Part shown: positions 1 through 6,869 of the stretch, piece by piece
Position numbering within the stretch: position 1 is the stretch's first letter
How the letters are laid out: every line of letters starts with the position of its first letter
Assembly: GCA_016295005.1 (NCBI GenBank)
Contig: JAEDMA010000031.1
Span: 1 to 13,922, forward strand
Direction of reading: 5' to 3'
DNA: 13,922 nucleotides
DNA from: Christensenellaceae bacterium
GTDB taxonomy: Bacteria; Bacillota; Clostridia; Christensenellales; Borkfalkiaceae
Translations under genes and position numbers: made by a program
The notes under the pieces: generated by a model
Database searches by the model: none
Told to the model about the DNA's origin: nothing
The model's input: the letters and a program-made list of their open reading frames with translations, nothing else

Positions 1-529
1 GTTCGATTTTAACGACTTCGAAATTCGTTTTCAGTTCCGCGCCGTTATCCATGGCGTTACCTATGGCTGCAACAGTAAGTTGATAAGGACAGATTATTCC
101 GCCCGTAGGCGCATAAAGCGCCCCTACGGCTTCTTTTGCGATGTTCGGCTCAATACTCGTCAACTTATCCTTTCCGATTATTTTAAGCCCTTTTACGCCG
201 TTATACTCGCCGCGTTTCAACAATTCTTTAAGCGTTTCGAATTCTTCTTCCGAATACGCGACCACCAGCGAACCGTTATTGACGTATTTAACGCCGAGTT
301 CTCTTGCCAAATCCGGCATCATTGCATTTCCCGAAACGTTGAATTTCGCTTTCAGCGAATTTTCTTTCGCATCGAACCCTGCGTGAACGATACCCGAATT
401 CGCCTTGCTTTGCCCCATACAAACGTCGTTTTCTTTTTCAATCAAACACACGGACAATTTATATTTTGATAACTCCCGAGCAATCAGACCGCCGATTACT
501 CCTCCTCCTACGATAATAACGTTATACAA
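1..529 (-). CDS. FAD-dependent oxidoreductase, GlpA/LhgO-like (3' part missing, runs off left edge)
   Basis: The gene reads leftward off the window, so only about 176 N-terminal residues are visible. The protein opens with a dinucleotide-binding fold (YNVIIVGGGVIGGLIAREL, GxGxxG type) ending at an acidic residue after the second strand (CLIEKE). It continues with the SKANSGIVHAGFD stretch and the ALYAPTGGIICPYQLT stretch typical of DAO-superfamily enzymes annotated as glycerol-3-phosphate dehydrogenase or L-2-hydroxyglutarate oxidase. Such enzymes oxidise a 2-hydroxy acid or polyol phosphate using FAD. I chose the TTG start at 529 because it gives the usual N-terminus just before the GxGxxG strand and is preceded by GGTGAT, which matches the anti-SD sequence. 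An in-frame GTG at 538 is the alternative. The gene has its own promoter and is separated from the next operon by a terminator, so a functional link to it is not evident. The exact substrate cannot be told from this part. Confidence 0.85.
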   Translation of the reverse strand, partial: MYNVIIVGGGVIGGLIARELSKYKLSVCLIEKENDVCMGQSKANSGIVHAGFDAKENSLKAKFNVSGNAMMPDLARELGVKYVNNGSLVVAYSEEEFETLKELLKRGEYNGVKGLKIIGKDKLTSIEPNIAKEAVGALYAPTGGIICPYQLTVAAIGNAMDNGAELKTNFEVVKIE

Positions 530-576
530 TTTAATCACCCAAATTTAATAGTAAACAATCGTGTTTTCATTAAAAT

Positions 577-605
577 ATACTAACACGGTTAAAAGCCGTT
601 GTCAA
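577..605 (-). promoter_or_regulatory. Sigma-70 type promoter for the FAD oxidoreductase gene
   Basis: On the minus strand a perfect TTGACA (605-600) is followed after 17 bases by TAGTAT (582-577), a 4/6 match to the -10 box. Transcription would start near 570, leaving a leader of about 40 bases. The spacer carries a short dyad (ACGG, 7 bases, CCGT) that could be an operator or chance. The rest of the 530-710 gap holds only this promoter and the terminator of the neighbouring operon. Confidence 0.55.
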
Positions 606-669
606 TAGCATTTCCCGACGAATTCGGTCTTTTTACAATAACAGAAAAAGAAAGGCTCTTCGTTTAACG

Positions 670-703
670 AAAAAAGATTCCGAAATTACTCGAAATCTTT
701 TTT
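670..703 (-). terminator. Intrinsic terminator at the end of the long minus-strand operon
   Basis: AAAAAAGATT pairs with AATCTTTTTT, then one C/A mismatch, then CGA pairs with TCG around a 6-base loop (684-689). The element lies directly after the stop codon at 711 and ends in a T run on both strands, so it could work in both directions. The stem is AT-rich, so its strength is uncertain. Confidence 0.6.
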
Positions 704-710
704 ATCGTTA

Positions 711-2189
711 TTATGCCGGATACGATGCGGTAAGAACGTCGCTTCGACCGAACCAGACGTCAACCGCCCTTAATTCGAAATACAAATTATCGGTATACGT
801 CACGTTGAGTTTACCGCAATATCCGCGGAAAGTTTCTTCCGAGAACATCCATTCAAAATCTTTCGGCATGTCCGATACTTTATCGTATCTGTAAGTAAAC
901 GTTGCAAGATAGAAAGTTTTTACTTTCGTCTTTTTGCCTTCATTTACAACGTACGCGTTAAGAAGATAATATCTTACCATATCGTCGTCTGTAGCGGCTT
1001 TCCTTTTTAACTTAAATACGCCGTTTTCTTTTTTTATCTCGATTTTGGTATCTTCATCAAAAACGGGAACTTCGTTATTTTCCGTTCTTGAATCGTTATC
1101 GTATTTTTTAAGGTGAGAACCGTCTGCCTTAGGATAAGAAAGCGTCCACGGGTCTTTTATAACCGCTTCGTTATAGTAATCGCAGCGCGTTACTTTAACG
1201 TTACCGTTATTATCAACCTGAACCAAAAGTCCCTGCGAAAAGTCGTTTATTCTCGTACCGCAATCGTTATCGAATCTCGTAAGGTTTTCGTTAACGTTAT
1301 TCATCCAGTCGGTATATTTCACGCTGCCGCAATCAAGCGCGGTGCAGATACCGTCCTGACTGATTTGAATTTCGTCCTGTAAAACGTTATGAATGTGTCC
1401 GCTGAAATAAATTACTTGGGGATATTTCATAAACACGCTTTTCAAATCCTGATCGCTCCAGGTAGGAGTGCAAGACCCGAAAACCGTATCGTAAAGCGGC
1501 GGATGAGCGGTAACGAAAACGTACTTTTCTTTATTTTCTTTCGTTGCCGCTTCAAGCGTTTTATCGAGCCATTCGAGGGTTTCTTTCGAATATCCGTTAT
1601 TTCTCCAATAATAATCGGGCTGAACGGAAATAAAATGATAACCGTTTACGACCGCGTGGCGTCTACCTTTTTCGAGATCGGAATCTTTTGCGTCGATACG
1701 GAAAAATTCGTCGCCGAGTTGCTTTTTGAAAAGCGCGGGCATACCGCCCATAACTTCTACGCCCAACACCGAAGGGTCCGTATCGTGGTTACCGAGCGCA
1801 TAAAATATTCCGGTTTCGTTTATATCAACGCCCTCTTTTATCGCTTCTTTAAGCATATCGATGTCGGCGTTATATTCCGTCGTATAATCGGTTTGTTCTC
1901 CCTTATTCGTCTGTCGCCAGCCCTCTTCGGTGAGATCGCCCGCAAACAACGCTAAATCCAGAGGTTTGCCGTTTAATCGTTTTGCGTATTTAAGCGCTGT
2001 GACAAGTTTGTTTTTATATTCTGTTTTACCTTTCTGCTGATGAATATCGCTCATTGCCGAAAACGATAAAACTATATTGTTTTCGTCAAACGTATCCGAT
2101 TTGGCACTTCCGCACCCCGAAAAAGGAATAACGGAAACGGCGATTATTAACAGACAGATAAAAGCGAAAAATCTTTTAATGTTTTTCAT
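711..2189 (-). CDS. Calcineurin-like metallophosphoesterase lipoprotein
   Basis: A 492-residue secreted phosphoesterase, probably tethered to the outer face of the membrane. A signal peptide with lipobox FSGC gives a lipidated Cys26. All metal-binding blocks of the calcineurin-like fold are present in order: SDIH (D48, H50), AGDLTE (D85), GNHD (N134, H135), AHPP (H229) and GHIH (H265, H267), so a dinuclear metal site should be intact. The region after about residue 290 is a less recognisable C-terminal part. Family members hydrolyse phosphomonoesters or diesters, and the substrate here cannot be assigned. The start is backed by GGAGAAG a few bases upstream. It is the last gene of the operon and sits right behind a strong hairpin terminator that follows the solute-binding protein gene, so it is probably expressed at a lower level by read-through. 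Confidence 0.88.
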   Translation of the reverse strand: MKNIKRFFAFICLLIIAVSVIPFSGCGSAKSDTFDENNIVLSFSAMSDIHQQKGKTEYKNKLVTALKYAKRLNGKPLDLALFAGDLTEEGWRQTNKGEQTDYTTEYNADIDMLKEAIKEGVDINETGIFYALGNHDTDPSVLGVEVMGGMPALFKKQLGDEFFRIDAKDSDLEKGRRHAVVNGYHFISVQPDYYWRNNGYSKETLEWLDKTLEAATKENKEKYVFVTAHPPLYDTVFGSCTPTWSDQDLKSVFMKYPQVIYFSGHIHNVLQDEIQISQDGICTALDCGSVKYTDWMNNVNENLTRFDNDCGTRINDFSQGLLVQVDNNGNVKVTRCDYYNEAVIKDPWTLSYPKADGSHLKKYDNDSRTENNEVPVFDEDTKIEIKKENGVFKLKRKAATDDDMVRYYLLNAYVVNEGKKTKVKTFYLATFTYRYDKVSDMPKDFEWMFSEETFRGYCGKLNVTYTDNLYFELRAVDVWFGRSDVLTASYPA

Positions 2190-2200
2190 ATCTTCTCCGT

Positions 2201-2241
2201 AAAAAATCCGCGGCGTTAATTATTAAACGTTACGCCGCGGA
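2201..2241 (-). terminator. Strong intrinsic terminator between binding-protein and phosphoesterase genes
   Basis: On the minus strand a perfect 10-bp GC-rich stem (2241-2232 with 2216-2207, TCCGCGGCGT/ACGCCGCGGA) with a 15-base loop is followed at once by six T residues (2206-2201). This is the classic rho-independent layout. It sits only a few bases before the Shine-Dalgarno site of the phosphoesterase gene and leaves no room for a separate promoter, so it probably acts as a partial terminator inside the operon and may also protect the 3' end of the binding-protein transcript. Confidence 0.8.
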
Positions 2242-2262
2242 CAAAACAGAATTCTTGTTTTT

Positions 2263-3936
2263 TTATCCGATTATTCCGAGTATTTGAGCGGTTTCTTTCA
2301 TTACGCTCTTAACAGTCTTGTAACCCGCTTTTTCAATATCGCTCATCATTTTATCCCAATCGGTCGTAAGATTATTCTGACCGATAATGGCTTTATTTAT
2401 AAACGCGGCGGAAATAGTCTGAACTTCGGCTTTCTGCTTGTATACAGATGACGGGAAAGAAGTTACGTTCAACAGTTTCGGGGTCTGAAGTTTGTTGGTG
2501 TAGTTTCTTGCTTCGTTTACAAGTTGCCGATACTTCGGATAAAGAGAACCGATGTCGGTTGCAATAATTATATCCCCGCCGGTTTTTTCGTATTCGTCCC
2601 AGTCTACGTTATAACCGAATCTTCCGCCTATCTTATGCAGACCCGCATTGACGGAATTGCCGTCTATATCCGTAACGGAAGAGAAGAAGTTGGATCTTTC
2701 GGAATTTCTTCCTTCGATATCGGCAACGATATTACCTTCGTCGTCAACGGTATAATGTTTGCCTTCTATTCCGTAAAGTCTTAACTTAGAACCTTCGGGA
2801 GAAACCATATATTCGAGAAGGTCAAGAGTTTTATAAACGTCTTTCGTTTCTTTTGTCACAGCGTATCCGCCGTAATAACCGCCCCAGTTGGAAAAACCGC
2901 TTTCGCCTTTTACTCCGAGAACCTTACCGGTAAGTTTGGAAACGTTCCCCGTGCCTACGGGAGCAGGACCGACGATAACTTTGTCTCGACCGTTAGAGTT
3001 TTCAAAAGTACCGACAACCCATTCCATATGACTTTCGCCGTTGGTCATAATGCAACCGACCTTTCCTTCATACCACAAGTTACGATCTGTAAAGCCGATA
3101 TTTTCGTTAAAACTCTTGTCTATATACCCTTTTTGATACATAGCATTCATCCATTCGAGATAGGGTTTGAACGACTCTCTCGTATACATATAAGACACGT
3201 CGCCGCTTTCGGTAATATCCCAGTCGGGAGTTATTCCGAACGCGCCGTAAAGCGGATTAACGTAGAAGTTTGAAGTGTTGGGCGAAATCCCGTAGGTTGT
3301 GCCGGATTTGTTACCGTTTGAGTCGGTAAAAAGGTCTGTTCCCGAGAACTTGCTCATTACTTCTTCGAATTCATCAAGCGTAACGGGGGCTTTCGCATTG
3401 CCGTTCTCGTCAACGAATCCTATCGCTTTCAACCAGTCGGCTCTGTAATAAATTGCCCACGCCGTAGGCGTTTCGACTGCGGGAACTATATAATGCCCGT
3501 CGAAGTACATAATATTTTTATATTGATTGCTATATACGAGTTTGTTAAGGTATGGATATCTATCCTGATTAGTAAGCAGCAGTTCGTCAAGATTCCACAG
3601 AATATCCTGTTGAGGATTTGCCCAGTTCTGGAATGCGCCGCCGGAATTATCGGGATCCGACCAGATTATGTCGGGGCAATCCAAGCTGCCCATCATAGGC
3701 GTCAATTGTTGATAATAATCTTCAGAAGTCGCGCCTTCGAAAGATAAAGTAACGCCGACCTTTTCTTCGATTTTCTTAAAAACCGAGTCCATAGTAACGC
3801 CGTCGAATTCGTTTCCGGAATAAGTAAAAATTCTTATTTCGTCTTCCGATTTACCGTCATTGTTACCGCAAGCGGTTACGGAAAAAGCGGTTGCAACGGC
3901 AAGTCCTATGCTTAATAGTTTTAAACCTTTTTTCAT
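2263..3936 (-). CDS. ABC sugar transporter solute-binding lipoprotein (LplA/YtcQ-like)
   Basis: A 557-residue extracellular solute-binding protein of the family 1 type, longer than ordinary maltose-type binding proteins and in the size range of the LplA/YtcQ group that works with LplB/LplC permeases. The signal peptide ends in lipobox VTAC, giving a lipidated Cys23. The mature protein has the expected layout: an N-terminal lobe beginning EIRIFTYSG, a central NWGGYYGGYAVTKET region near residues 350-365, and a C-terminal WDKMMSDIEKAGY helix typical of this group. The ligand is most likely an oligosaccharide, but the sequence does not say which. It starts three bases after the nucleoside hydrolase stop, and its strong SD (GGGAGGA) lies inside the 3' end of that gene, which suggests translational coupling. 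It comes after its permeases rather than before them, and a terminator follows it. Confidence 0.92.
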   Translation of the reverse strand: MKKGLKLLSIGLAVATAFSVTACGNNDGKSEDEIRIFTYSGNEFDGVTMDSVFKKIEEKVGVTLSFEGATSEDYYQQLTPMMGSLDCPDIIWSDPDNSGGAFQNWANPQQDILWNLDELLLTNQDRYPYLNKLVYSNQYKNIMYFDGHYIVPAVETPTAWAIYYRADWLKAIGFVDENGNAKAPVTLDEFEEVMSKFSGTDLFTDSNGNKSGTTYGISPNTSNFYVNPLYGAFGITPDWDITESGDVSYMYTRESFKPYLEWMNAMYQKGYIDKSFNENIGFTDRNLWYEGKVGCIMTNGESHMEWVVGTFENSNGRDKVIVGPAPVGTGNVSKLTGKVLGVKGESGFSNWGGYYGGYAVTKETKDVYKTLDLLEYMVSPEGSKLRLYGIEGKHYTVDDEGNIVADIEGRNSERSNFFSSVTDIDGNSVNAGLHKIGGRFGYNVDWDEYEKTGGDIIIATDIGSLYPKYRQLVNEARNYTNKLQTPKLLNVTSFPSSVYKQKAEVQTISAAFINKAIIGQNNLTTDWDKMMSDIEKAGYKTVKSVMKETAQILGIIG

Positions 3937-3939
3937 AAA

Positions 3940-4875
3940 TCAGTCCTCCCTGTATCCGATTAATTTCATTTCGGTATCGATGATTTCGTTTATATCCGGA
4001 TCATACGCCACCGTTATTTTCTTTCCGTCAGGCGAATCAACAAGATCAAACTTATCGAGATTCGCCGTCAAACCGTAAACATACGGGCTTAAAGTTTCGA
4101 GATGTACGGTTATTTCTTTCATTTTGCCGAATTTTTCGGAAGCGTATCTCGCAACGAGAACATCGTGCAAAACTATTCTCCATCCTTCAGGTTTCGACGC
4201 AAGCCATAATCTCGATAACTCTGCCAGATAACTATGGTAAGCGTCTTTATCCATATTGAATATATAATTTTGTTGTTTTTCGGACAATTTGAATTTCGAA
4301 GTAACTTCGTGACCGAACGCCGTAATATCGATTTTCGAAGTAAAAACGACTTCGGCGGCTGCTACGTCGCAAAAAATATTCCATTCGGTATATTGATTGA
4401 CGTAATCTCCTCCCATCATAACGATACCGCCGATATCAGACATTGCTTTTTCGTCTTTTTTTATCGCCGCAGCAACGTTAGCCATCGGACCTATCGCCAT
4501 AATAATAAGGTCTTTACCGTATTTTTTTGCGTTATCGACTATAAAATCGACTGCCACGTTTTTATTTGTTTTTCCGCTGTTAGCGTCGTAGTTCGAAGGA
4601 TTATAAATATTTTCTTTTAAATCTTCCGTCCACTGACAACAGCGTTCCGTTTCGCAATTATTAACGTCCTTTAATCTGCTTAAACCGGCGAACACGGGAA
4701 TTTCCGATTTCCCGTAAAGCGTTACCATCTTTTTGGCGATTCTCGCGCGTTCTTCGGTGTTTTTAAAAACCGTCGTAATACCGATAAGGGGTAAATTCTT
4801 TTTCAGCGCGAGATCGAGAGCGAAAGCGTCGTCGATATCGTCGCCGATGTCTGTATCTAAAATATATTTTAACAT
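3940..4875 (-). CDS. Nucleoside hydrolase family protein (IunH/Rih-like), cytoplasmic
   Basis: A 311-residue protein with no signal peptide, the usual length for inosine-uridine type nucleoside N-ribohydrolases, which cleave the N-glycosidic bond using a bound calcium ion. The N-terminal aspartate cluster is present in a variant form, DTDIGDDIDDAFAL (D7-D16), two residues longer than the common DTDPGxDD motif. Other expected pieces follow: GPMANVAAAI (129-138), EWNIFCDVAAAEVVF (164-178, matching the ribose-binding Glu and Asn), and LHDVLVARYA (236-245, with the His-Asp pair of which Asp is the last calcium ligand). The active site therefore looks intact. Its place between the ABC permeases and their binding protein is odd for a purine or pyrimidine salvage gene. 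It may instead act on a nucleoside-like or other N-glycoside that the transporter brings in (inference). An SD (GGAGAAA) precedes the start. Confidence 0.87.
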   Translation of the reverse strand: MLKYILDTDIGDDIDDAFALDLALKKNLPLIGITTVFKNTEERARIAKKMVTLYGKSEIPVFAGLSRLKDVNNCETERCCQWTEDLKENIYNPSNYDANSGKTNKNVAVDFIVDNAKKYGKDLIIMAIGPMANVAAAIKKDEKAMSDIGGIVMMGGDYVNQYTEWNIFCDVAAAEVVFTSKIDITAFGHEVTSKFKLSEKQQNYIFNMDKDAYHSYLAELSRLWLASKPEGWRIVLHDVLVARYASEKFGKMKEITVHLETLSPYVYGLTANLDKFDLVDSPDGKKITVAYDPDINEIIDTEMKLIGYRED

Positions 4876-4891
4876 ATAGGTTTCTCCGAGA

Positions 4892-5809
4892 TTATCCCTT
4901 AACGGATCCCAGCATAACTCCTTTTGTAAAGTATTTCTGGACGAACGGATATACCATAATTATCGGAATAATCGAAATAATTACCGTTGCCATTTTGGTT
5001 GATTCCGCAAGCGCTTGTAAAGAATTATCTCCTCCTATACCGGAAGTGGAAGACGCCTTCGACAACATTCCGCGAAGAATGTTCTGTATAAGCAGTTTTT
5101 CGCTCGAAGTTATATACAACAAACCCGTCATATAGTCGTTCCATTTCCCTACCGCAACCCACAACGCAACCGTTGCTATTATCGGTTTGGAAAGCGGAAG
5201 GTATATGCTGAAAAAGATTCTGAATTCTCCCGCCCCGTCAAGCGCCGCCGATTCGTACAATTCTTCGGGAATACCTTGAAAATATCCTTTTACAATGAAG
5301 ATATTGAACGCGCCCGTTGCGCCGATTATTATATACACCAAAAAATTATCGGTCAACTTCAAAACGTTTCTTATAAGAATATAGAAAGGTATCAACCCGC
5401 CCGAGAACAACATAGTAATTAAAACGTATACTATGAATACTTGCCTGCCGATAAGTTTCTTTTTCGACAACGGATACGCTCCTACCGTCGTTAAGGCTAC
5501 CGCAACGAGCGTTCCGAAAGCCGTAGAAATAAATGTGTTGAGATACGCGCGGAAAATACTTTCGTTTTCTAAAACCTTAATGTATGCCGCAAAACTCCAC
5601 ACGTCGGTAGGCACACCGTCTATAAGTTTACGCGATTTAAAAGATTCGCATATAACGTAGATAAACGGCGTCACCATTATGGCAAGGAAGATAAAAATAA
5701 ACAAATAAAGTATTATGTTAAAAGCAATATCTCCCGACGAGTGTCCGAAAATTCTTCTTAAAAAATGTTTGAATTTATTATCATTGTTTTTTGTTTCGGC
5801 GGTTACCAT
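4892..5809 (-). CDS. ABC sugar transporter permease, CUT1 (LplC/YtcP-like)
   Basis: An integral membrane subunit of 305 residues with six predicted hydrophobic segments, the first at about 29-53 and the last near 270-292. The ATPase-contacting EAA loop is clear at about 182-209 (EELYESAALDGAGEFRIFF, then a Pro-Leu-Ser-Lys-Pro turn). The conserved GLIPFYILIRN and WNDYMTGLLY stretches and the C-terminal KYFTKGVMLGSVKG are typical of the LplC/YtcP group. It pairs with the permease encoded just upstream: its ATG overlaps the end of that gene by seven bases, and its SD (GGGAGGTGA) lies within it, so the two should be made in step. No ATPase gene is nearby. Relatives use a shared MsmX-type ATPase encoded elsewhere. 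Confidence 0.92.
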   Translation of the reverse strand: MVTAETKNNDNKFKHFLRRIFGHSSGDIAFNIILYLFIFIFLAIMVTPFIYVICESFKSRKLIDGVPTDVWSFAAYIKVLENESIFRAYLNTFISTAFGTLVAVALTTVGAYPLSKKKLIGRQVFIVYVLITMLFSGGLIPFYILIRNVLKLTDNFLVYIIIGATGAFNIFIVKGYFQGIPEELYESAALDGAGEFRIFFSIYLPLSKPIIATVALWVAVGKWNDYMTGLLYITSSEKLLIQNILRGMLSKASSTSGIGGDNSLQALAESTKMATVIISIIPIIMVYPFVQKYFTKGVMLGSVKG

Positions 5810-6780
5810 ATTCCGTCACCTCCCATTGCCTTGGTTACGAAGTTCGTGATTATAACGAGAATACAACCGACAACGGAGTTAAACAAACCGATTGCGGTGG
5901 AAATCGAATAATCGCCGCCTGTAACGCCTAATCTGAACAGGTACATTTCAAGCGTTTCGCCTTTACCCGACAGAACGTCGTTATAGGTATTATAAATCTG
6001 GTCAAAACCTGCATACATGACGTTTGAAAGCGTCAATATCGCGTTAATGGAAATCGCAGGAACAAGACCGGGAAGAGTAATGTACCAAATCTTTTTAAAT
6101 CTGCCTGCGCCGTCTAAAGCCGCCGCTTCGTATAACTGCGGATCGATATTCATAAGCGAAGCAAGATAAATTATCGTTCCCCAGCCGACTTCTTTATATA
6201 TATCCGAAAAAACAAGGAATCCTATATACAAATCGTCGTTACTGAAAAAGTGAACGTTGCCCCCTGTGAGAGCCGTCATAAATGACTGGAAAATTTCCGA
6301 CTTATCGAGAGACAGGAAAATTCCGCCTAAAACTACCCACGACAAAAAATGCGGGATATAAGATATCGATTGAACGAATTTCGCAAATTTAAGCGAACTT
6401 AATTCGTTAAGCGCCAGTACAAGGATTATCGGCGCGGGAAAACCAAACAACATTTTCAAGAAAGAAATTCTTAAAGTATTGATAAGTTTTTCCCCGAACA
6501 TCGATGTGGAAAAAAGTTGGTTAAAATATTTGAACAAGTCGAGCGTCCCGTCGGTAGTTGCCCACGGACTTCCCCATATACCCTTTCTGATATACCAGTC
6601 TTTGAACGCAAGTTGCAATCCGAACATAGGATAATAGTTGAATATAAATAAATACACCAACAACGGAAGCAACATAACGTAAAGCGGCCAGAATCTTACG
6701 ATATAATCTTTCGCTTTAATCCAACTTCTTTTTTTAACGTTTCTGTCCGTGTTTAGAGCCGTTTTTAAGTTGTCTGCCAT
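5803..6780 (-). CDS. ABC sugar transporter permease, CUT1 (LplB/YteP-like)
   Basis: The partner permease, 325 residues from the chosen start. A polar N-terminus (MADNLKTALNTDRNVKKRSW) is followed by the first membrane span with the MLLPLLVYLFIFNYYPMFGL signature of LplB/YteP proteins. The EAA loop is near 217-241 (YEAAALDGAGRFKKIWYITLP). The C-terminal GGDYSISTAIGLFNSVVG stretch also fits this group. The reading frame is open to a TTG at 6810, but the ATG at 6780 is preceded by CGGAGAA at good spacing, so I take the ATG. The gene follows the surface-protein gene after an 89-base gap that holds a long GC-rich hairpin, so the permeases may be expressed below the level of the upstream extracellular proteins. 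Confidence 0.9.
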   Translation of the reverse strand: MADNLKTALNTDRNVKKRSWIKAKDYIVRFWPLYVMLLPLLVYLFIFNYYPMFGLQLAFKDWYIRKGIWGSPWATTDGTLDLFKYFNQLFSTSMFGEKLINTLRISFLKMLFGFPAPIILVLALNELSSLKFAKFVQSISYIPHFLSWVVLGGIFLSLDKSEIFQSFMTALTGGNVHFFSNDDLYIGFLVFSDIYKEVGWGTIIYLASLMNIDPQLYEAAALDGAGRFKKIWYITLPGLVPAISINAILTLSNVMYAGFDQIYNTYNDVLSGKGETLEMYLFRLGVTGGDYSISTAIGLFNSVVGCILVIITNFVTKAMGGDGIW

Positions 6781-6827
6781 AATTTTCTCCGAAATTCTTA
6801 ATACGGACAATTCCGCTTAAAATTTTA

Positions 6828-6859
6828 TTTAACCGCGGCGGCTGACCGCCGCGGTTAAA
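6828..6859 (-). terminator. Long GC-rich hairpin after the surface-protein gene (partial terminator or mRNA stabiliser)
   Basis: A perfect 14-bp inverted repeat (TTTAACCGCGGCGG with CCGCCGCGGTTAAA) surrounds a 4-base loop, ten bases past the stop of the surface-protein gene. On the minus strand the stem is followed by TAAAATTTTAAG rather than a clean T run. It is therefore a weak terminator at best and might instead protect the upstream transcript from 3' decay. Confidence 0.6.
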
Positions 6860-6869
6860 CGTGTGTCAA

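Noticed and set aside
530..538. GTG start at 538 for the FAD oxidoreductase
   Set aside because: No SD precedes it. The TTG at 529 has GGTGAT at suitable spacing and gives the usual N-terminus. The choice is not certain.
1389..1955. 188-codon plus-strand open frame opposite the phosphoesterase gene
   Set aside because: It lies wholly antisense to a gene with all metallophosphoesterase motifs. Its protein shows no recognisable domain, and I see no convincing SD.
6781..6810. Ten-codon N-terminal extension of the LplB-like permease from a TTG
   Set aside because: The ATG at 6780 has a well-placed CGGAGAA upstream, and that SD lies within the proposed extension.
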